Assembly: GCA_026193125.1 (NCBI GenBank)
Contig: JAPHSC010000277.1
Coordinates: 1-23,623, forward strand
Direction: 5' to 3'
DNA length: 23,623 nt
From: Gammaproteobacteria bacterium
GTDB lineage: Bacteria; Pseudomonadota; Gammaproteobacteria; Steroidobacterales; BM003
Below the pieces are notes generated by a model. That model saw nothing but the letters and a program-made list of their open reading frames with translations, did not search any database and had not been told where the DNA came from. Position 1 is the stretch's first letter. The number at the start of each line of letters is the position of its first letter. The position numbers and the translations under genes are program-made. Of the stretch, positions 1 to 7,543 are shown one piece after another.

Positions 1-2
1 AT

Positions 3-350
3 TCAGAATTCGTTTTTACTGGCGCAGGATATACAACGGGTTGCCAGCAAATCTATTTCCAGGCGCCTGGGATCGATCAGCTCACCACATTCGTTGCAGT
101 AACCGTATTCGCCTGCCTGCAGCCGGGCAAGGGCTGATTCAATTTGCCGAAGGCGAGTCTGCAGGCGACGACTGACTTCCTGGGACATGGCCTGGGCCTG
201 CATGGCGTCCATGCGCGACAAGCGCCCGACACGCGACTGATCCAACTGCACCGTGGCACCTGCCTCCAGACCGGCACGTAGCTCCTCGCCAAGCTGCAGT
301 CTCAGTGCCTGCAGACCTTCCCGCAATTTTTCAACCTCGTGGTTAACCAC
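3..350 (-). CDS. TraR/DksA-family C4 zinc-finger protein
   Basis: A 115-residue protein. Residues 1-80 are predicted helical (a coiled-coil hairpin in this family). They carry a conserved-looking stretch around residues 41-55 with the words VGRLSR and MDAMQ. A four-cysteine zinc site follows (C85, C88, C106, C109; CNEC and CISC). DksA/TraR proteins enter the RNA polymerase secondary channel and alter initiation; that role is inferred from the family. It is shorter than true DksA (about 150 residues), so it is a DksA-like paralogue rather than DksA itself. The start is GTG, preceded by GGGAG at a good distance; an ATG slightly upstream is in another frame and stops at once. It is the last visible gene of a minus-strand series, 49 nt after the GIY-YIG gene. 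The stop codon is inside the window. Confidence 0.88.
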   Translation of the reverse strand: MVNHEVEKLREGLQALRLQLGEELRAGLEAGATVQLDQSRVGRLSRMDAMQAQAMSQEVSRRLQTRLRQIESALARLQAGEYGYCNECGELIDPRRLEIDLLATRCISCASKNEF

Positions 351-399
351 TGGTTTTCTCCCGCATGTCGCTTGCGCCCCTGCTGGCCAAACCCGGTAT

Positions 400-726
400 C
401 TAGTCTGCCTCAGTCCCGGCCGCGCCGGCCGGCGTCTCGGTCTCCTGCAGCACGGCTCCTATCAAATTGTGCAGCGACGCCGGCGCGCCAGCCAGGCCCT
501 CCTTGGCGTTCTTTGGCAAACGCTTGATTCGCGCCTCCACGCGCTGCGCCTGGCTTCGATCTCCCACCGGCGCACTGATCAACAAAGACAGAGGCCCTTT
601 GCCCCTTAATGCCTTGGCCCCGCGACCGCTGACGTGCTCTTCAAACCTTCGCGTAACGTCCGTGGCAATGCCCGTGTACACGTGTCCACCGCGACAGCGC
701 AGCATATATACCTGCCACTGGCTCAT
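400..726 (-). CDS. GIY-YIG nuclease-fold protein (UPF0213/YhbQ type)
   Basis: A 108-residue single-domain protein. The N-terminus shows the two GIY-YIG strands as VYM (residues 6-8) and VYTGI (16-20). A basic helix follows with TRRFEEH, and an Asn sits near residue 87. This matches the small stand-alone GIY-YIG proteins of the YhbQ group, some of which act on damaged or single-stranded DNA; the substrate here is unknown. The Ala/Thr-rich C-terminal tail after residue 95 is probably disordered. The start is ATG at 726 with only a weak purine-rich ribosome site. It lies between the slyX-like gene (33 nt gap) and the DksA-like gene, and is probably co-transcribed with both. Confidence 0.85.
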   Translation of the reverse strand: MSQWQVYMLRCRGGHVYTGIATDVTRRFEEHVSGRGAKALRGKGPLSLLISAPVGDRSQAQRVEARIKRLPKNAKEGLAGAPASLHNLIGAVLQETETPAGAAGTEAD

Positions 727-759
727 TCAGGAGCACCCCGCCGAAGCAAGCAGGGAGCA

Positions 760-966
760 TTAATAATGCGGCGGTATTTCATATTGCTCGTCCGGTGACT
801 GCCCGGTGTCCTTGAACTGCCGAACACGGTCAGCCAAGCCGCGACATAAATTTTCCAGCGCCTCAATCCGGGCTTGCTGTTTGATGACAAGGCTATTCAG
901 TGTCTCCAGCAAATCATCCTGGTAGGCCAGCTTGGTCTCTATATCTATTAGTCGATCATCAGTCAT
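760..966 (-). CDS. slyX: SlyX family protein
   Basis: A 68-residue protein from the ATG at 966. An in-frame upstream start at 1005 exists, but AGAGG sits about 7 nt before the inner ATG, and the family normally begins close to the ETKLAYQDD segment, so 966 is preferred. The protein is one heptad-rich coiled coil (about residues 5-50) followed by a Pro-rich tail ending in PPHY, a SlyX hallmark. SlyX proteins are small and their molecular role is unknown; the name comes from linkage to slyD in enterobacteria. A SlyD-like FKBP gene lies nearby (2933-3397) on the same strand but is not adjacent. Confidence 0.9.
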   Translation of the reverse strand: MTDDRLIDIETKLAYQDDLLETLNSLVIKQQARIEALENLCRGLADRVRQFKDTGQSPDEQYEIPPHY

Positions 967-1008
967 TGTCTGTCCTCTCCCGGCTGCAGCACGCATGCAC
1001 CGCATGGC

Positions 1009-1365
1009 TCAGCCGCCAGATCGCTTCACTGTGTAACCGCGGTCCCGTAATCGGGTCATTACTTTTTCCACGTGATCACCCTGCACTTCGATCACGCCGT
1101 TTTTCAAAGTTCCGCCAGACCCGCAAAGCACTTTCAGCTCCTTGGCCAGGACCTGCAAGGCCGCTGCGTCCAGAGGCACACCGCTTACTACGGTTACGGC
1201 CTTGCCTTTTCTCCCTGCCACTTCCCTTCGAACACGCACCACCCCATCTCCGCTGGCGGCGCCGGGAGCCGCTTTGCAGAGACATTGATCCAGCGGGTTT
1301 TCACAGACCGGGCACAGCCGTCCCCGGGCGGTGGAATAGACAAGGCCAGTGTCACGGCGCTTCAC
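1009..1365 (-). CDS. YciH/SUI1-like translation initiation factor
   Basis: A 118-residue protein with the bacterial eIF1-like SUI1 fold. The N-terminal 35 residues contain LVYST and a cysteine cluster (C18, C21, C28, C30) that could bind a metal. The SUI1 domain covers about residues 40-118, with the basic GRKGK word, CGSGGT, VIEVQGD and a C-terminal VKRSGG. In E. coli, YciH affects start-codon fidelity and helps inhibit translation under stress; the same role is inferred here. The start is GTG with a good AAAGGAG 6 nt upstream. It follows the tspO-like gene by 25 nt and precedes slyX by 42 nt in a compact minus-strand series. A factor of this kind is notable in a region with so many non-ATG starts, but no causal link is shown. 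Confidence 0.92.
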   Translation of the reverse strand: MKRRDTGLVYSTARGRLCPVCENPLDQCLCKAAPGAASGDGVVRVRREVAGRKGKAVTVVSGVPLDAAALQVLAKELKVLCGSGGTLKNGVIEVQGDHVEKVMTRLRDRGYTVKRSGG

Positions 1366-1390
1366 CGAAGTCTCCTTTTACATTCGTCCC

Positions 1391-1852
1391 TCAAGGATTT
1401 AGCCGCCACAGCGCCAGGTTGAGAAGCGCGGCGAAGCTGACCCAGGCCAGGTAAGGTAACAATAGCAATGCTGCGACCCGGGACCGGCGCCAGAACACCA
1501 TGACGGTGGCGAATATGGCAAGCCAAAGGAAAACTATTTCCCCAAAGGCCAGGGCCGGCTGGTGCAAACCGAAAAACAGCCAACTCCAGGCCGCATTCAA
1601 AAGCAGTTGTAGAAAATACGGCGCGAATACCAGTGGCTTTGTGAGTAAGCCTTCGGCACGCCATACCAGCCATCCGCTCCATCCGATCAGGACGTATAGA
1701 ACCGTCCATACCGGTGCAAATACCCAGTTTGGGGGATTCCATGCCGGCTTTGCCAGGGAGGCATACCACTCACCCGGCGCATACAAGGCTCCGACCCAGG
1801 CCGCCAAAAAGCTCAGCAGCAAAAAGCCGGCCAGGGCGAGTATCGATTTCAC
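1391..1852 (-). CDS. tspO: TspO/MBR-family tryptophan-rich membrane protein
   Basis: A 153-residue protein with five predicted membrane helices and many tryptophans. Family signatures are present: WYASLAKPAWNPP near residues 29-41, VWTVLY, and LNAAWSWLFFG around 85-95. TspO proteins bind porphyrins and steroids and act in tetrapyrrole or stress responses; the ligand here is not determined. The start is GTG at 1852. It overlaps the methyltransferase stop codon in the 4-nt pattern GTGA, which implies translational coupling. The AAGGGG upstream lies within the methyltransferase gene and could serve as ribosome site. The length is typical for the family (about 150-160). Confidence 0.93.
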   Translation of the reverse strand: MKSILALAGFLLLSFLAAWVGALYAPGEWYASLAKPAWNPPNWVFAPVWTVLYVLIGWSGWLVWRAEGLLTKPLVFAPYFLQLLLNAAWSWLFFGLHQPALAFGEIVFLWLAIFATVMVFWRRSRVAALLLLPYLAWVSFAALLNLALWRLNP

Positions 1853-2484
1853 TCAAGCCCCTTCGCTGGCTGGTAAATATAGCGGAAATACCCAAACCGC
1901 TGCTCAAGACCTGAAGGCGTGATATGCGTCTCCGTAATTTCCTCCAACAATTGAAATTCAGCACCCAATTCCCGGCCCAGTTTCTCTGCATCGTAGCGCA
2001 CAACCTCGAGGCCGCTGCAACGTGAGGGCCCATCCGGGGCAAAAGCCGCCACAATCAACTGGCCTTGCGGAGCCAGACCTTCGCGCAAAACGGCAAGGTA
2101 ACGCGTTCGATCCAGAGGATCGGTCAGAAAGTGAAAGAGCGCCCTGTCATGCCATAAGGCATAGCGAACAGTGGGTCTGAATTCTGTGATGCTTGAGACA
2201 ATCCAGTCCACTGCCGCATTTACCGGCAGGCGCGCTCGTGCTTTCTCCAGTCCCTGCGCGGAGATATCCAGGACGCTAGGCTGTTGAAACCCTCGCTGAA
2301 GCAAGCGGTCGACCAGAACGGACGCGCCACCGCCCACATCAATAATACGCGCGTTCAAATCCAGAGCTGCACGCTCAATCAGGGCCAGGGACAACGCCGG
2401 ATCGGACTGGTACCAACTGGTCTGGGTGGGCTCTTTTTCCCGGTAGACTCTATCCCAATGTTCCTTGCGTCGATCGTCTTCCAC
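1849..2484 (-). CDS. Class I SAM-dependent methyltransferase
   Basis: A 211-residue protein from the GTG at 2484. The N-terminal RRKEHWDRVY is typical of small methyltransferases in which a Trp-rich segment precedes the SAM fold. Motif I is IIDVGGGAS, an acidic strand end follows at VLDIS, and the motif IV region is ALWHDRALFHFL. The substrate is unknown. The open frame extends upstream to a TTG at 2541. The inner GTG has GGGGAA about 7 nt before it and gives the usual family N-terminus, so 2484 is chosen. It is the first gene of a minus-strand series continuing into tspO through a GTGA overlap. Its promoter must lie in the 2485-2932 interval. Confidence 0.85.
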   Translation of the reverse strand: MEDDRRKEHWDRVYREKEPTQTSWYQSDPALSLALIERAALDLNARIIDVGGGASVLVDRLLQRGFQQPSVLDISAQGLEKARARLPVNAAVDWIVSSITEFRPTVRYALWHDRALFHFLTDPLDRTRYLAVLREGLAPQGQLIVAAFAPDGPSRCSGLEVVRYDAEKLGRELGAEFQLLEEITETHITPSGLEQRFGYFRYIYQPAKGLE

Positions 2485-2932
2485 GTCAGATTCCCCGCTG
2501 AGCCAACCCGCAAAACCGTACACTCGCCCGAGGTTCGGCAATGGGTTTTAACCCGCCGCGTTCTACAACAAACCATTGGGTACTTGTTTGAGGTGCGCAA
2601 GGACCAGGCTGCCGCACCCACGGTCCTGCGCATGCTGCGACATTATTCGGTATGCAGAAACACGGCGTTGCCGCCAAAAAATGCTGCACCCTAACCCTAC
2701 GCAGGTACACAAAATGCTGCGACCCAACGATGTTCACCGGCAAAGATAGCAGGAATATTGCTCAGCCTGGCGCTCCAAGGGGTCAATGCCATGCTGCATT
2801 TTCCGATGAACAAAACCTGTCACGTGGTGCACACCAAATTCGCCGTGCAGCATCCGCACTCAAGTCTGCCGCTTCGAGTGTTGCGGCAGGGAAACCAGAA
2901 CCCGGGCTATAGACGGGCTGGCAATCCAGGCC
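2485..2932. other. Gene-poor interval with repeated ATGCTGC words
   Basis: These 448 bases lie between the end of the FKBP gene and the start of the methyltransferase gene, both on the minus strand. Open frames here (for example an 86-codon plus-strand frame at 2652-2912) have no recognisable motif and uneven composition, so I do not call a gene. The heptamer ATGCTGC occurs four times in direct orientation (2632, 2681, 2714, 2791) and once inverted (2847-2853). A weak stem (CCAG, CCCG / CGGG, CTGG) lies at 2895-2921 just after the FKBP stop, but no T tract follows on the minus strand. The interval should contain the methyltransferase promoter; no convincing -35/-10 pair was found. Confidence 0.5.
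2632..2853. repeat. Cluster of ATGCTGC direct repeats with one inverted copy
   Basis: ATGCTGC occurs at 2632-2638, 2681-2687, 2714-2720 and 2791-2797, and GCAGCAT at 2847-2853. Two copies continue as ATGCTGCGAC, and two are preceded by AAAA. A given 7-mer should occur far less than once in this length on both strands, so the excess looks real. Spacings (49, 33, 77, 56) are irregular. TGC-rich repeats are operator sites for PhaR-type polyhydroxyalkanoate regulators in some proteobacteria, but no such gene is visible here, so the role is unknown. Confidence 0.45.
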
Positions 2933-3397
2933 TCAGTGCACGTGGCCGTGCTCGATCTCTTCCTTTGTGGCCTTGCGCACTTCTTCAACCGTCACATCAA
3001 AATTCAGCACCTGGCCGGCCAGAGGATGATTACCATCAACCGTTACGCCTTCTTCACCAACCGACTTGATGGTGACGACCTGGGCCTGGCCATCGGGTCC
3101 GGATGCCTGAAACTGCATACCCGGCTGAATATCGTCGATGCCCTGAAATGCCTCGCGAGGCACAACCTGGATCATATCGGGATTAATCTCGCCATAGGCC
3201 TGGTCAGGCTGCACGGTCACACTGAGCTTGTCGCCCGCTGCCTTGCCGTGCAAGGCGGCCTCGAGGCCGGGGATAATGTTGCGCGCGCCATGCAAGTAGC
3301 GCAGCGGATCCTGGCCATCGGAGCTGTCCAGCGTCTCGCCCTGCTCGTTGGTGAGCGTGTAATGGATAGACACCGCGAGCTTGTCTTCAATCTTCAT
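2933..3397 (-). CDS. FKBP-type peptidyl-prolyl isomerase, SlyD-like
   Basis: A 154-residue cytoplasmic protein (no signal peptide). The FKBP half-domain at residues 1-70 ends with AYGE. An insert-in-flap chaperone domain follows (about 72-125), containing IQVVPREAF and GNHPLAGQ; the latter word closes the insert in SlyD-like proteins. The C-terminus ends HGHVH, a short remnant of the metal-binding His-rich tail of E. coli SlyD. It should catalyse proline isomerisation and assist folding, and may bind nickel weakly. The ATG start has GGAGG 6 nt upstream, one of the strongest ribosome sites in the window. It stands alone, 76 nt after a VOC gene on the same strand. Confidence 0.93.
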   Translation of the reverse strand: MKIEDKLAVSIHYTLTNEQGETLDSSDGQDPLRYLHGARNIIPGLEAALHGKAAGDKLSVTVQPDQAYGEINPDMIQVVPREAFQGIDDIQPGMQFQASGPDGQAQVVTIKSVGEEGVTVDGNHPLAGQVLNFDVTVEEVRKATKEEIEHGHVH

Positions 3398-3473
3398 TCA
3401 AACCTCCAAAATTTGCGCAGACCCGTTCCCCTCGGCACGGCAGCAAATGGCCCGAAACGCGGGCTGCGCGGCA

Positions 3474-3851
3474 TTAAGCCCCGGACTTCCGCGGCTCCCA
3501 AAGCTCAACCTTATTGCCTTCCGGGTCGAGAAACCACCCAAACCGACCATATTCCTCGTCAGCTACATCCCCGACCAGGGTGGCTCCGGCCTGCATTACC
3601 TGGGCCAAACACCCATCCAGGTCATCCACCACCAGGTTAAACATGAAGGCACGGCCGGACGGCTGAAAATACGTCGTATCCTCAGCAAATGGGGACCACG
3701 CCGAATAGCCACCCGCCGGCATGTCGCCTGGCTGAAACGCAGCTCCATATTCATCCACGGGCATACCCAGGCAATCCCTGTACCAGGCAGCCAGTCGTTG
3801 GGGATCTGCCGCTTTGAAAAACACGCCACCCAATCCAAGCACTCTTGCCAT
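3474..3851 (-). CDS. VOC-family (glyoxalase/bleomycin resistance-like) protein
   Basis: A 125-residue protein with two beta-alpha-beta-beta-beta modules of the vicinal oxygen chelate fold. The first module runs from VLGLGGVFFKA with AAWYRDCLGMP. The second starts at MFNLVVDDLDGCLAQV and ends in the signature FLDPEGNKVELWEP. The metal and substrate cannot be assigned; such proteins include lyases, dioxygenases and binding proteins. The frame also has a GTG one codon upstream (3854), but AGGAG lies 6 nt before the ATG at 3851, which is therefore preferred. It sits 81 nt after the second VOC gene on the same strand; the two share only the fold. Confidence 0.87.
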   Translation of the reverse strand: MARVLGLGGVFFKAADPQRLAAWYRDCLGMPVDEYGAAFQPGDMPAGGYSAWSPFAEDTTYFQPSGRAFMFNLVVDDLDGCLAQVMQAGATLVGDVADEEYGRFGWFLDPEGNKVELWEPRKSGA

Positions 3852-3932
3852 CACTCTCTCCTGCCTCGTTCCCCCGCGCCAACCGCTTTTTCATTCCCCG
3901 ATTTTCGTTTGCGTTAGAAAATCCCTTGCCCG

Positions 3933-4331
3933 TCATGAATGCTCGGAAGCTTCCGCAAAAGGCTGTTGCCCCATGAGAGCCAGTTGATTTCCGTCCGGGT
4001 CCTGAAAATCAGCCAATAGCAATTCCATTCCGCCACTTCGATGTATCACATGGGGGGGCGCCCTGAACTTGACCCCCCTGCTTTCCAGGGAATCGAAGAC
4101 GCCTTGTAAATCATCGACTTGGAAATAAATCGCCGACCCCCGACAGGCCGGATCCTGGGCACCGTGTACACCCACCAGCAACCTGACTGTGCCGCACTGG
4201 AAAAACGCCATGTTTGGCGGCGCGATGAACATCAAGGGCAGGCCCAATACATCGCGGTAAAATTCAACACCGCGCTCAAAATTCTCTACGGGGATCATGA
4301 TCTGGCTAATTGTGGCGTTGGCTAGGTCCAT
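3933..4331 (-). CDS. VOC-family protein (second, divergent copy)
   Basis: A 132-residue vicinal oxygen chelate protein. It begins with ISQIMIPVENFERGVEFYRD and LGLPL. A middle strand reads AFFQCGTVRLLVG, the second module starts at IYFQVDDLQGVFDSL, and it ends with FQDPDGNQLALMG. The function is unassigned. The frame extends to a TTG at 4352, but the ATG at 4331 has AGGAG 8 nt upstream and begins the usual family N-terminus. It is divergent from the SLC13-type transporter gene across a 292-nt interval, so the two may share regulation, although no operator is evident. Confidence 0.87.
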   Translation of the reverse strand: MDLANATISQIMIPVENFERGVEFYRDVLGLPLMFIAPPNMAFFQCGTVRLLVGVHGAQDPACRGSAIYFQVDDLQGVFDSLESRGVKFRAPPHVIHRSGGMELLLADFQDPDGNQLALMGQQPFAEASEHS

Positions 4332-4623
4332 GGCGCGCAAACTCCTGCTCAAAGTCGATCCGCAATGTTGTGTTGTTTTCAGCCCCCGGAATGAGCACGC
4401 CAGCCACTGCAGGCGCTACCTTCCCTGAAGACCGGCTTGGTTGGCCCAGGGGCGACCAACAACGACCGGCTGCTACTATACCAAGGGGAGCGGCACTGTA
4501 TGCCACCGGCACGCCACGAAATGCGTGCAAGCCCGGGGCTCTGCTCGACAGCCGGCAGGAAAGTCTGCATTCTGTCGCCACTCCCTAGTACTTGGCAGTC
4601 AAGATTCTCAAAAGAGAGGCTGA
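4332..4623. other. Divergent interval between VOC and transporter genes
   Basis: These 292 bases separate divergently transcribed genes and should hold both promoters. No gene, tRNA or strong hairpin is visible. A short inverted repeat is present (GTTGG at 4440-4444 and CCAAC at 4456-4460, with overlapping TTGGT/ACCAA pairing), followed by the AT-rich word CTACTATACC. No -35/-10 pair near consensus was found for either direction. The last 12 bases contain AGAGAGG, the likely ribosome site of the transporter gene. Confidence 0.4.
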
Positions 4624-6465
4624 ATGGTCCCTGCGCTACCCGAATGGCATGCACTGGTCACTTTGGGCCTGGCCTTGCTATCGCTTATCTTGTTCAGCCG
4701 GGACAGGATTCGCCTTGAAAGTTCGGCGCTATTAATCCTGACCTGCCTGGTGCTGTTTTTCTACCTTTTCCCACTGCAGCATGACCGCTCCTTGCTGCAG
4801 CCCCAGTTCTTCTTCCTGGCTTTTGGCAACGAGGCCCTGGTCACCATAGTTTCCCTGATGATATGCGCCAAGGCCCTGGAGCATACGGGCGCACTGCAAT
4901 CACTGGCGCGCCTGATCGCCACGGCCTGGATAAGCCAGCCACGGCTGGCGCTGCTCGCGACCTTGGCGATGTCGGCCGTGCTCAGCATGTTCATGAATAA
5001 CACGCCACTCGTGGCCATGCTTCTGCCGCTGCTGGTCGGCGTGGCGATACGCAGCAATTTCCAGGCGTCTGAAATTCTCCTTCCGGCAGGCTATGCCACC
5101 ATCCTGGGAGGCATGTGCACGGTCATGGGCACCTCCAGCAACATCATTGTTGCCAACCTTGCGATGGATTTGGGAATGCCCCGTTTCGGGTTGCTGGACT
5201 TCTTTGTGCCCTCGTCTATAGCCGCGGCCGCGGGCGTGCTTTTTCTCTGGCTATTCGGGTCCAGGTTCCTGCCGGTCAGAAAGGCACCGCTGGAAACCAC
5301 CGAGCCCAGATTTTTTCATGGTGTGTTGCACCTTGTCGCCAAGGGTCCAGCCGATGGCAAAACCCTGGCCGAAGTGCTGTCCCTGGCACGTGGGCCGCTG
5401 CATCTGAGGGAAATCGAGCGCGGCGAAGGACTCATGGTCGCAAAGTTACCCACTCTCAAACTGAAGGCAGGAGACCGTCTGCATGTGCGGGGTGCGCCCA
5501 GCCGCCTGCGCGAGCTGGAAACTCTGCTTGGCGCCACCCTGTACGCCGAACAGGACGAGGACGAGGCAACGGACAAGCCAGGTCCCGGGAGACCCCAGGA
5601 GCAGCAAATTGCCGAAATTGTGGTTACCGCAAACTCGCCTTTGCATGGGCGCAAGATTTCCGGGAACGCGTTCTTCCGGCAAAACAGCTTGTTGCCGCTG
5701 GCCCTGCACCGCAAGGGCGGATTAGCCGGTGAGACGCTCGAAAGCCAGCGTAATGTCGCGTTGGAAGCCGGTGACGTGCTCCTGGTCCAGGGCCGCAAGG
5801 AAGCCATCCGCCAGCTTAAAGTCTCCGGCATTCTGTTGCTGCTGGACGGCGCGCTGGACGCACCCATGGCGGAAAGACGCAACATGGTGATAGCAATCAT
5901 CCTGGGAGTGGTGGTCATTGCTGCCACGGGTCTCATGCCTATCAGCGTTTGTTCCCTGGCCGGCGCCGGCCTGATCATTGCAAACAAGTGCCTGACCCGG
6001 GAGCAACTGCGCTCAGCGCTGGATACACGGCTCATCATGGTGGTGGTGGCCAGCCTCGCCCTGGGTAACGCAATAGCGTATACGGGTGGAGCCCAATACC
6101 TGGCCGAATTGTTCAGCAGTCAGACATACACCTTGCCGCCCGCCGTAATCATCTCGCTGCTGATACTGAGTGTGGCGCTGATCACCGAAATGGTTACCAA
6201 CAGCGCCATAGCCGCCATGGGCACACCCATCGCGTTTGCCATAGCCAGATCCCTGGATATGCCACCAGAGCCTTTCGTGCTTGCTGTAATGTTCGGGGCC
6301 AACATGAGTTACCTGACCCCTGCGGGTTACCAGGTCAACATGATTGTGATGAGCGCCGGCGGCTACCGGGCCAGCGATTTCCTGCGCCTGGGCATACCAC
6401 TACAAATCGTGGTCTGGGTAACGCTGTCTCTCTCTATGGCCTGGTATTACGAACTGCCCTGGTAG
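4624..6465 (+). CDS. SLC13/DASS-type permease with two RCK_C (TrkA-C) domains
   Basis: A 613-residue inner-membrane transporter. An N-terminal membrane half spans about residues 10-215, with the anion-transporter word MNNTPL (124-129) and GTSSNI (169-174). Two soluble RCK_C-like domains follow (about 230-305 and 328-400), separated by an acidic, Gly/Pro-rich linker near 309-325. A second membrane half covers about 418-610, with EMVTNSA (522-528) and TPAGYQ (565-570). This layout matches the large SLC13 permeases with regulatory TrkA-C domains, proposed to move sulfate, dicarboxylates or similar anions with sodium. The substrate cannot be told. The ATG start has AGAGAGG 4 nt upstream. It ends 14 nt from the convergent GGDEF gene. 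Confidence 0.9.
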   Translation: MVPALPEWHALVTLGLALLSLILFSRDRIRLESSALLILTCLVLFFYLFPLQHDRSLLQPQFFFLAFGNEALVTIVSLMICAKALEHTGALQSLARLIATAWISQPRLALLATLAMSAVLSMFMNNTPLVAMLLPLLVGVAIRSNFQASEILLPAGYATILGGMCTVMGTSSNIIVANLAMDLGMPRFGLLDFFVPSSIAAAAGVLFLWLFGSRFLPVRKAPLETTEPRFFHGVLHLVAKGPADGKTLAEVLSLARGPLHLREIERGEGLMVAKLPTLKLKAGDRLHVRGAPSRLRELETLLGATLYAEQDEDEATDKPGPGRPQEQQIAEIVVTANSPLHGRKISGNAFFRQNSLLPLALHRKGGLAGETLESQRNVALEAGDVLLVQGRKEAIRQLKVSGILLLLDGALDAPMAERRNMVIAIILGVVVIAATGLMPISVCSLAGAGLIIANKCLTREQLRSALDTRLIMVVVASLALGNAIAYTGGAQYLAELFSSQTYTLPPAVIISLLILSVALITEMVTNSAIAAMGTPIAFAIARSLDMPPEPFVLAVMFGANMSYLTPAGYQVNMIVMSAGGYRASDFLRLGIPLQIVVWVTLSLSMAWYYELPW

Positions 6466-6479
6466 AACCGACCCGCCAA

Positions 6480-7532
6480 TCAGACTGCGGCTGGTCGGCG
6501 CGCTTCCTTGTCCCGGTGCATGGCCTGAGCGGCCATTTGAATCAGCTCGGACAAGGCTTCACCGTCCCGCGGATAGGTGGCAACGCCGATACTCACGCCC
6601 ATACGCTTGACCTTGGCGGCCGGTTCCGTCGTGGCCTGGGCGACCCCGCTGCGTATGCGTTGACCAATTTCCTCGGCCTTGACCCTGTCGGCGCCGGGGA
6701 GCATCAGGATAAATTCATCGCCGCTGTAACGCGCCGCCAGATCGGTATCCCGTACCATGCGGGCAACAATCGCGGCTACTGCCTGTATCACGCGGTTGCC
6801 CACCTCCAGTCCATGCGTATCGTTAATCGATTTCAGTCCCTGTATGTCCACGACCATCACCGACATGGGGCCTCCACTGTGACGCATGGCCTGGTAGAGC
6901 CGGCTTGCCAGGCGATTGAAGGCTGTCAGGTGCAACAACCCCGTCAGCTCGTCACGGTCCCTCAATTGACGTAACTGCCCTGAGGCCCGCAGGCTGTCAA
7001 ACCTGAAGCCTCCCACCAGGGCGGTAACCATGATCAACAGGAAGCCGAAAATGACGCTCTCGGCAAGCGTGACGATGGCTCCCGTATCCAGTCCGGCCAG
7101 CTCCCGCCACTCGAGAGCCAGCATCACGGCCCACATCAGAAGCACGTTGAACATGGCCCGGCGCCGAGTATGTCCCGTGGCGGTAATCACAGTTGGAATC
7201 AGGTACAAGGAACGCAGCGCGCCACCATTTTCGCCGCATTGCCAGGTCATGAAAGCGATGTAGGCGATCATTACCCAGGTATCCACGGTCAGGTTCCAGA
7301 CGCTGGTAGTGCGTTTGGCGCTGCGGTAATGCAGCAACAGAATAAACCCGGCGTAAACCAGCTGGACCGCCGCAAGGTTCACGGTGTCTCTCACACCGAT
7401 CGCCGGGATGACCACATAGGACAGGGCGAGCACGAGATTGAGCCAGTGAAAATCTGCAACCCGCTGGGCAAGCCCCTGCACCGGAAATGCCCGGCGGGCT
7501 CGCAGAAAAGCTTCCCTCTTTTGCATACCCAT
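6480..7532 (-). CDS. Membrane-anchored GGDEF protein (putative diguanylate cyclase)
   Basis: A 350-residue protein. About five or six membrane helices lie in residues 30-175 with no named sensor domain recognised, then a GGDEF domain spans 190-345. The domain opens with RDELTGLL-like residues (193-200). The active loop is SGDEF (270-274), an accepted active variant. An RxxD inhibitory site (R261, D264) lies five residues before it, as in feedback-regulated cyclases. The metal residue D229 and the base-contact N237 are present. However, the usual Asp nine residues after N237 (PleD D344) is Asn246, and the usual Phe-Lys, His and second Asp of this segment are changed (Q231, L233, L242). It would make a cyclic dinucleotide at the inner membrane; the product is uncertain. 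It is the last gene of the envC series, 11 nt after the small ORF. Confidence 0.87.
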   Translation of the reverse strand: MGMQKREAFLRARRAFPVQGLAQRVADFHWLNLVLALSYVVIPAIGVRDTVNLAAVQLVYAGFILLLHYRSAKRTTSVWNLTVDTWVMIAYIAFMTWQCGENGGALRSLYLIPTVITATGHTRRRAMFNVLLMWAVMLALEWRELAGLDTGAIVTLAESVIFGFLLIMVTALVGGFRFDSLRASGQLRQLRDRDELTGLLHLTAFNRLASRLYQAMRHSGGPMSVMVVDIQGLKSINDTHGLEVGNRVIQAVAAIVARMVRDTDLAARYSGDEFILMLPGADRVKAEEIGQRIRSGVAQATTEPAAKVKRMGVSIGVATYPRDGEALSELIQMAAQAMHRDKEARRPAAV

Positions 7533-7543
7533 CTTTCTACTAC

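Noticed and set aside
2652..2912. Plus-strand open frames of 86 and 103 codons (2652-2912, 2758-3069) in the gene-poor interval.
   Set aside because: No motif, no clear ribosome site, mixed composition, and the second runs into the FKBP gene antisense.
2895..2921. Possible terminator after the FKBP gene.
   Set aside because: Short interrupted stem with a 9-nt loop and no T tract on the minus strand.
3474..4331. Two neighbouring VOC genes as a recent tandem duplication.
   Set aside because: The proteins share only the general fold words; sequence is otherwise too different for a recent copy.
4437..4460. Short inverted repeat (TTGGTTGG with CCAAC) in the VOC-transporter gap as an operator.
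   Set aside because: Only five base pairs in either register, no second copy and no regulator gene next to it.
5316..6038. A 240-codon minus-strand open frame inside the SLC13-type transporter gene.
   Set aside because: Ser/Arg-rich shadow of the transporter coding frame with no family likeness.
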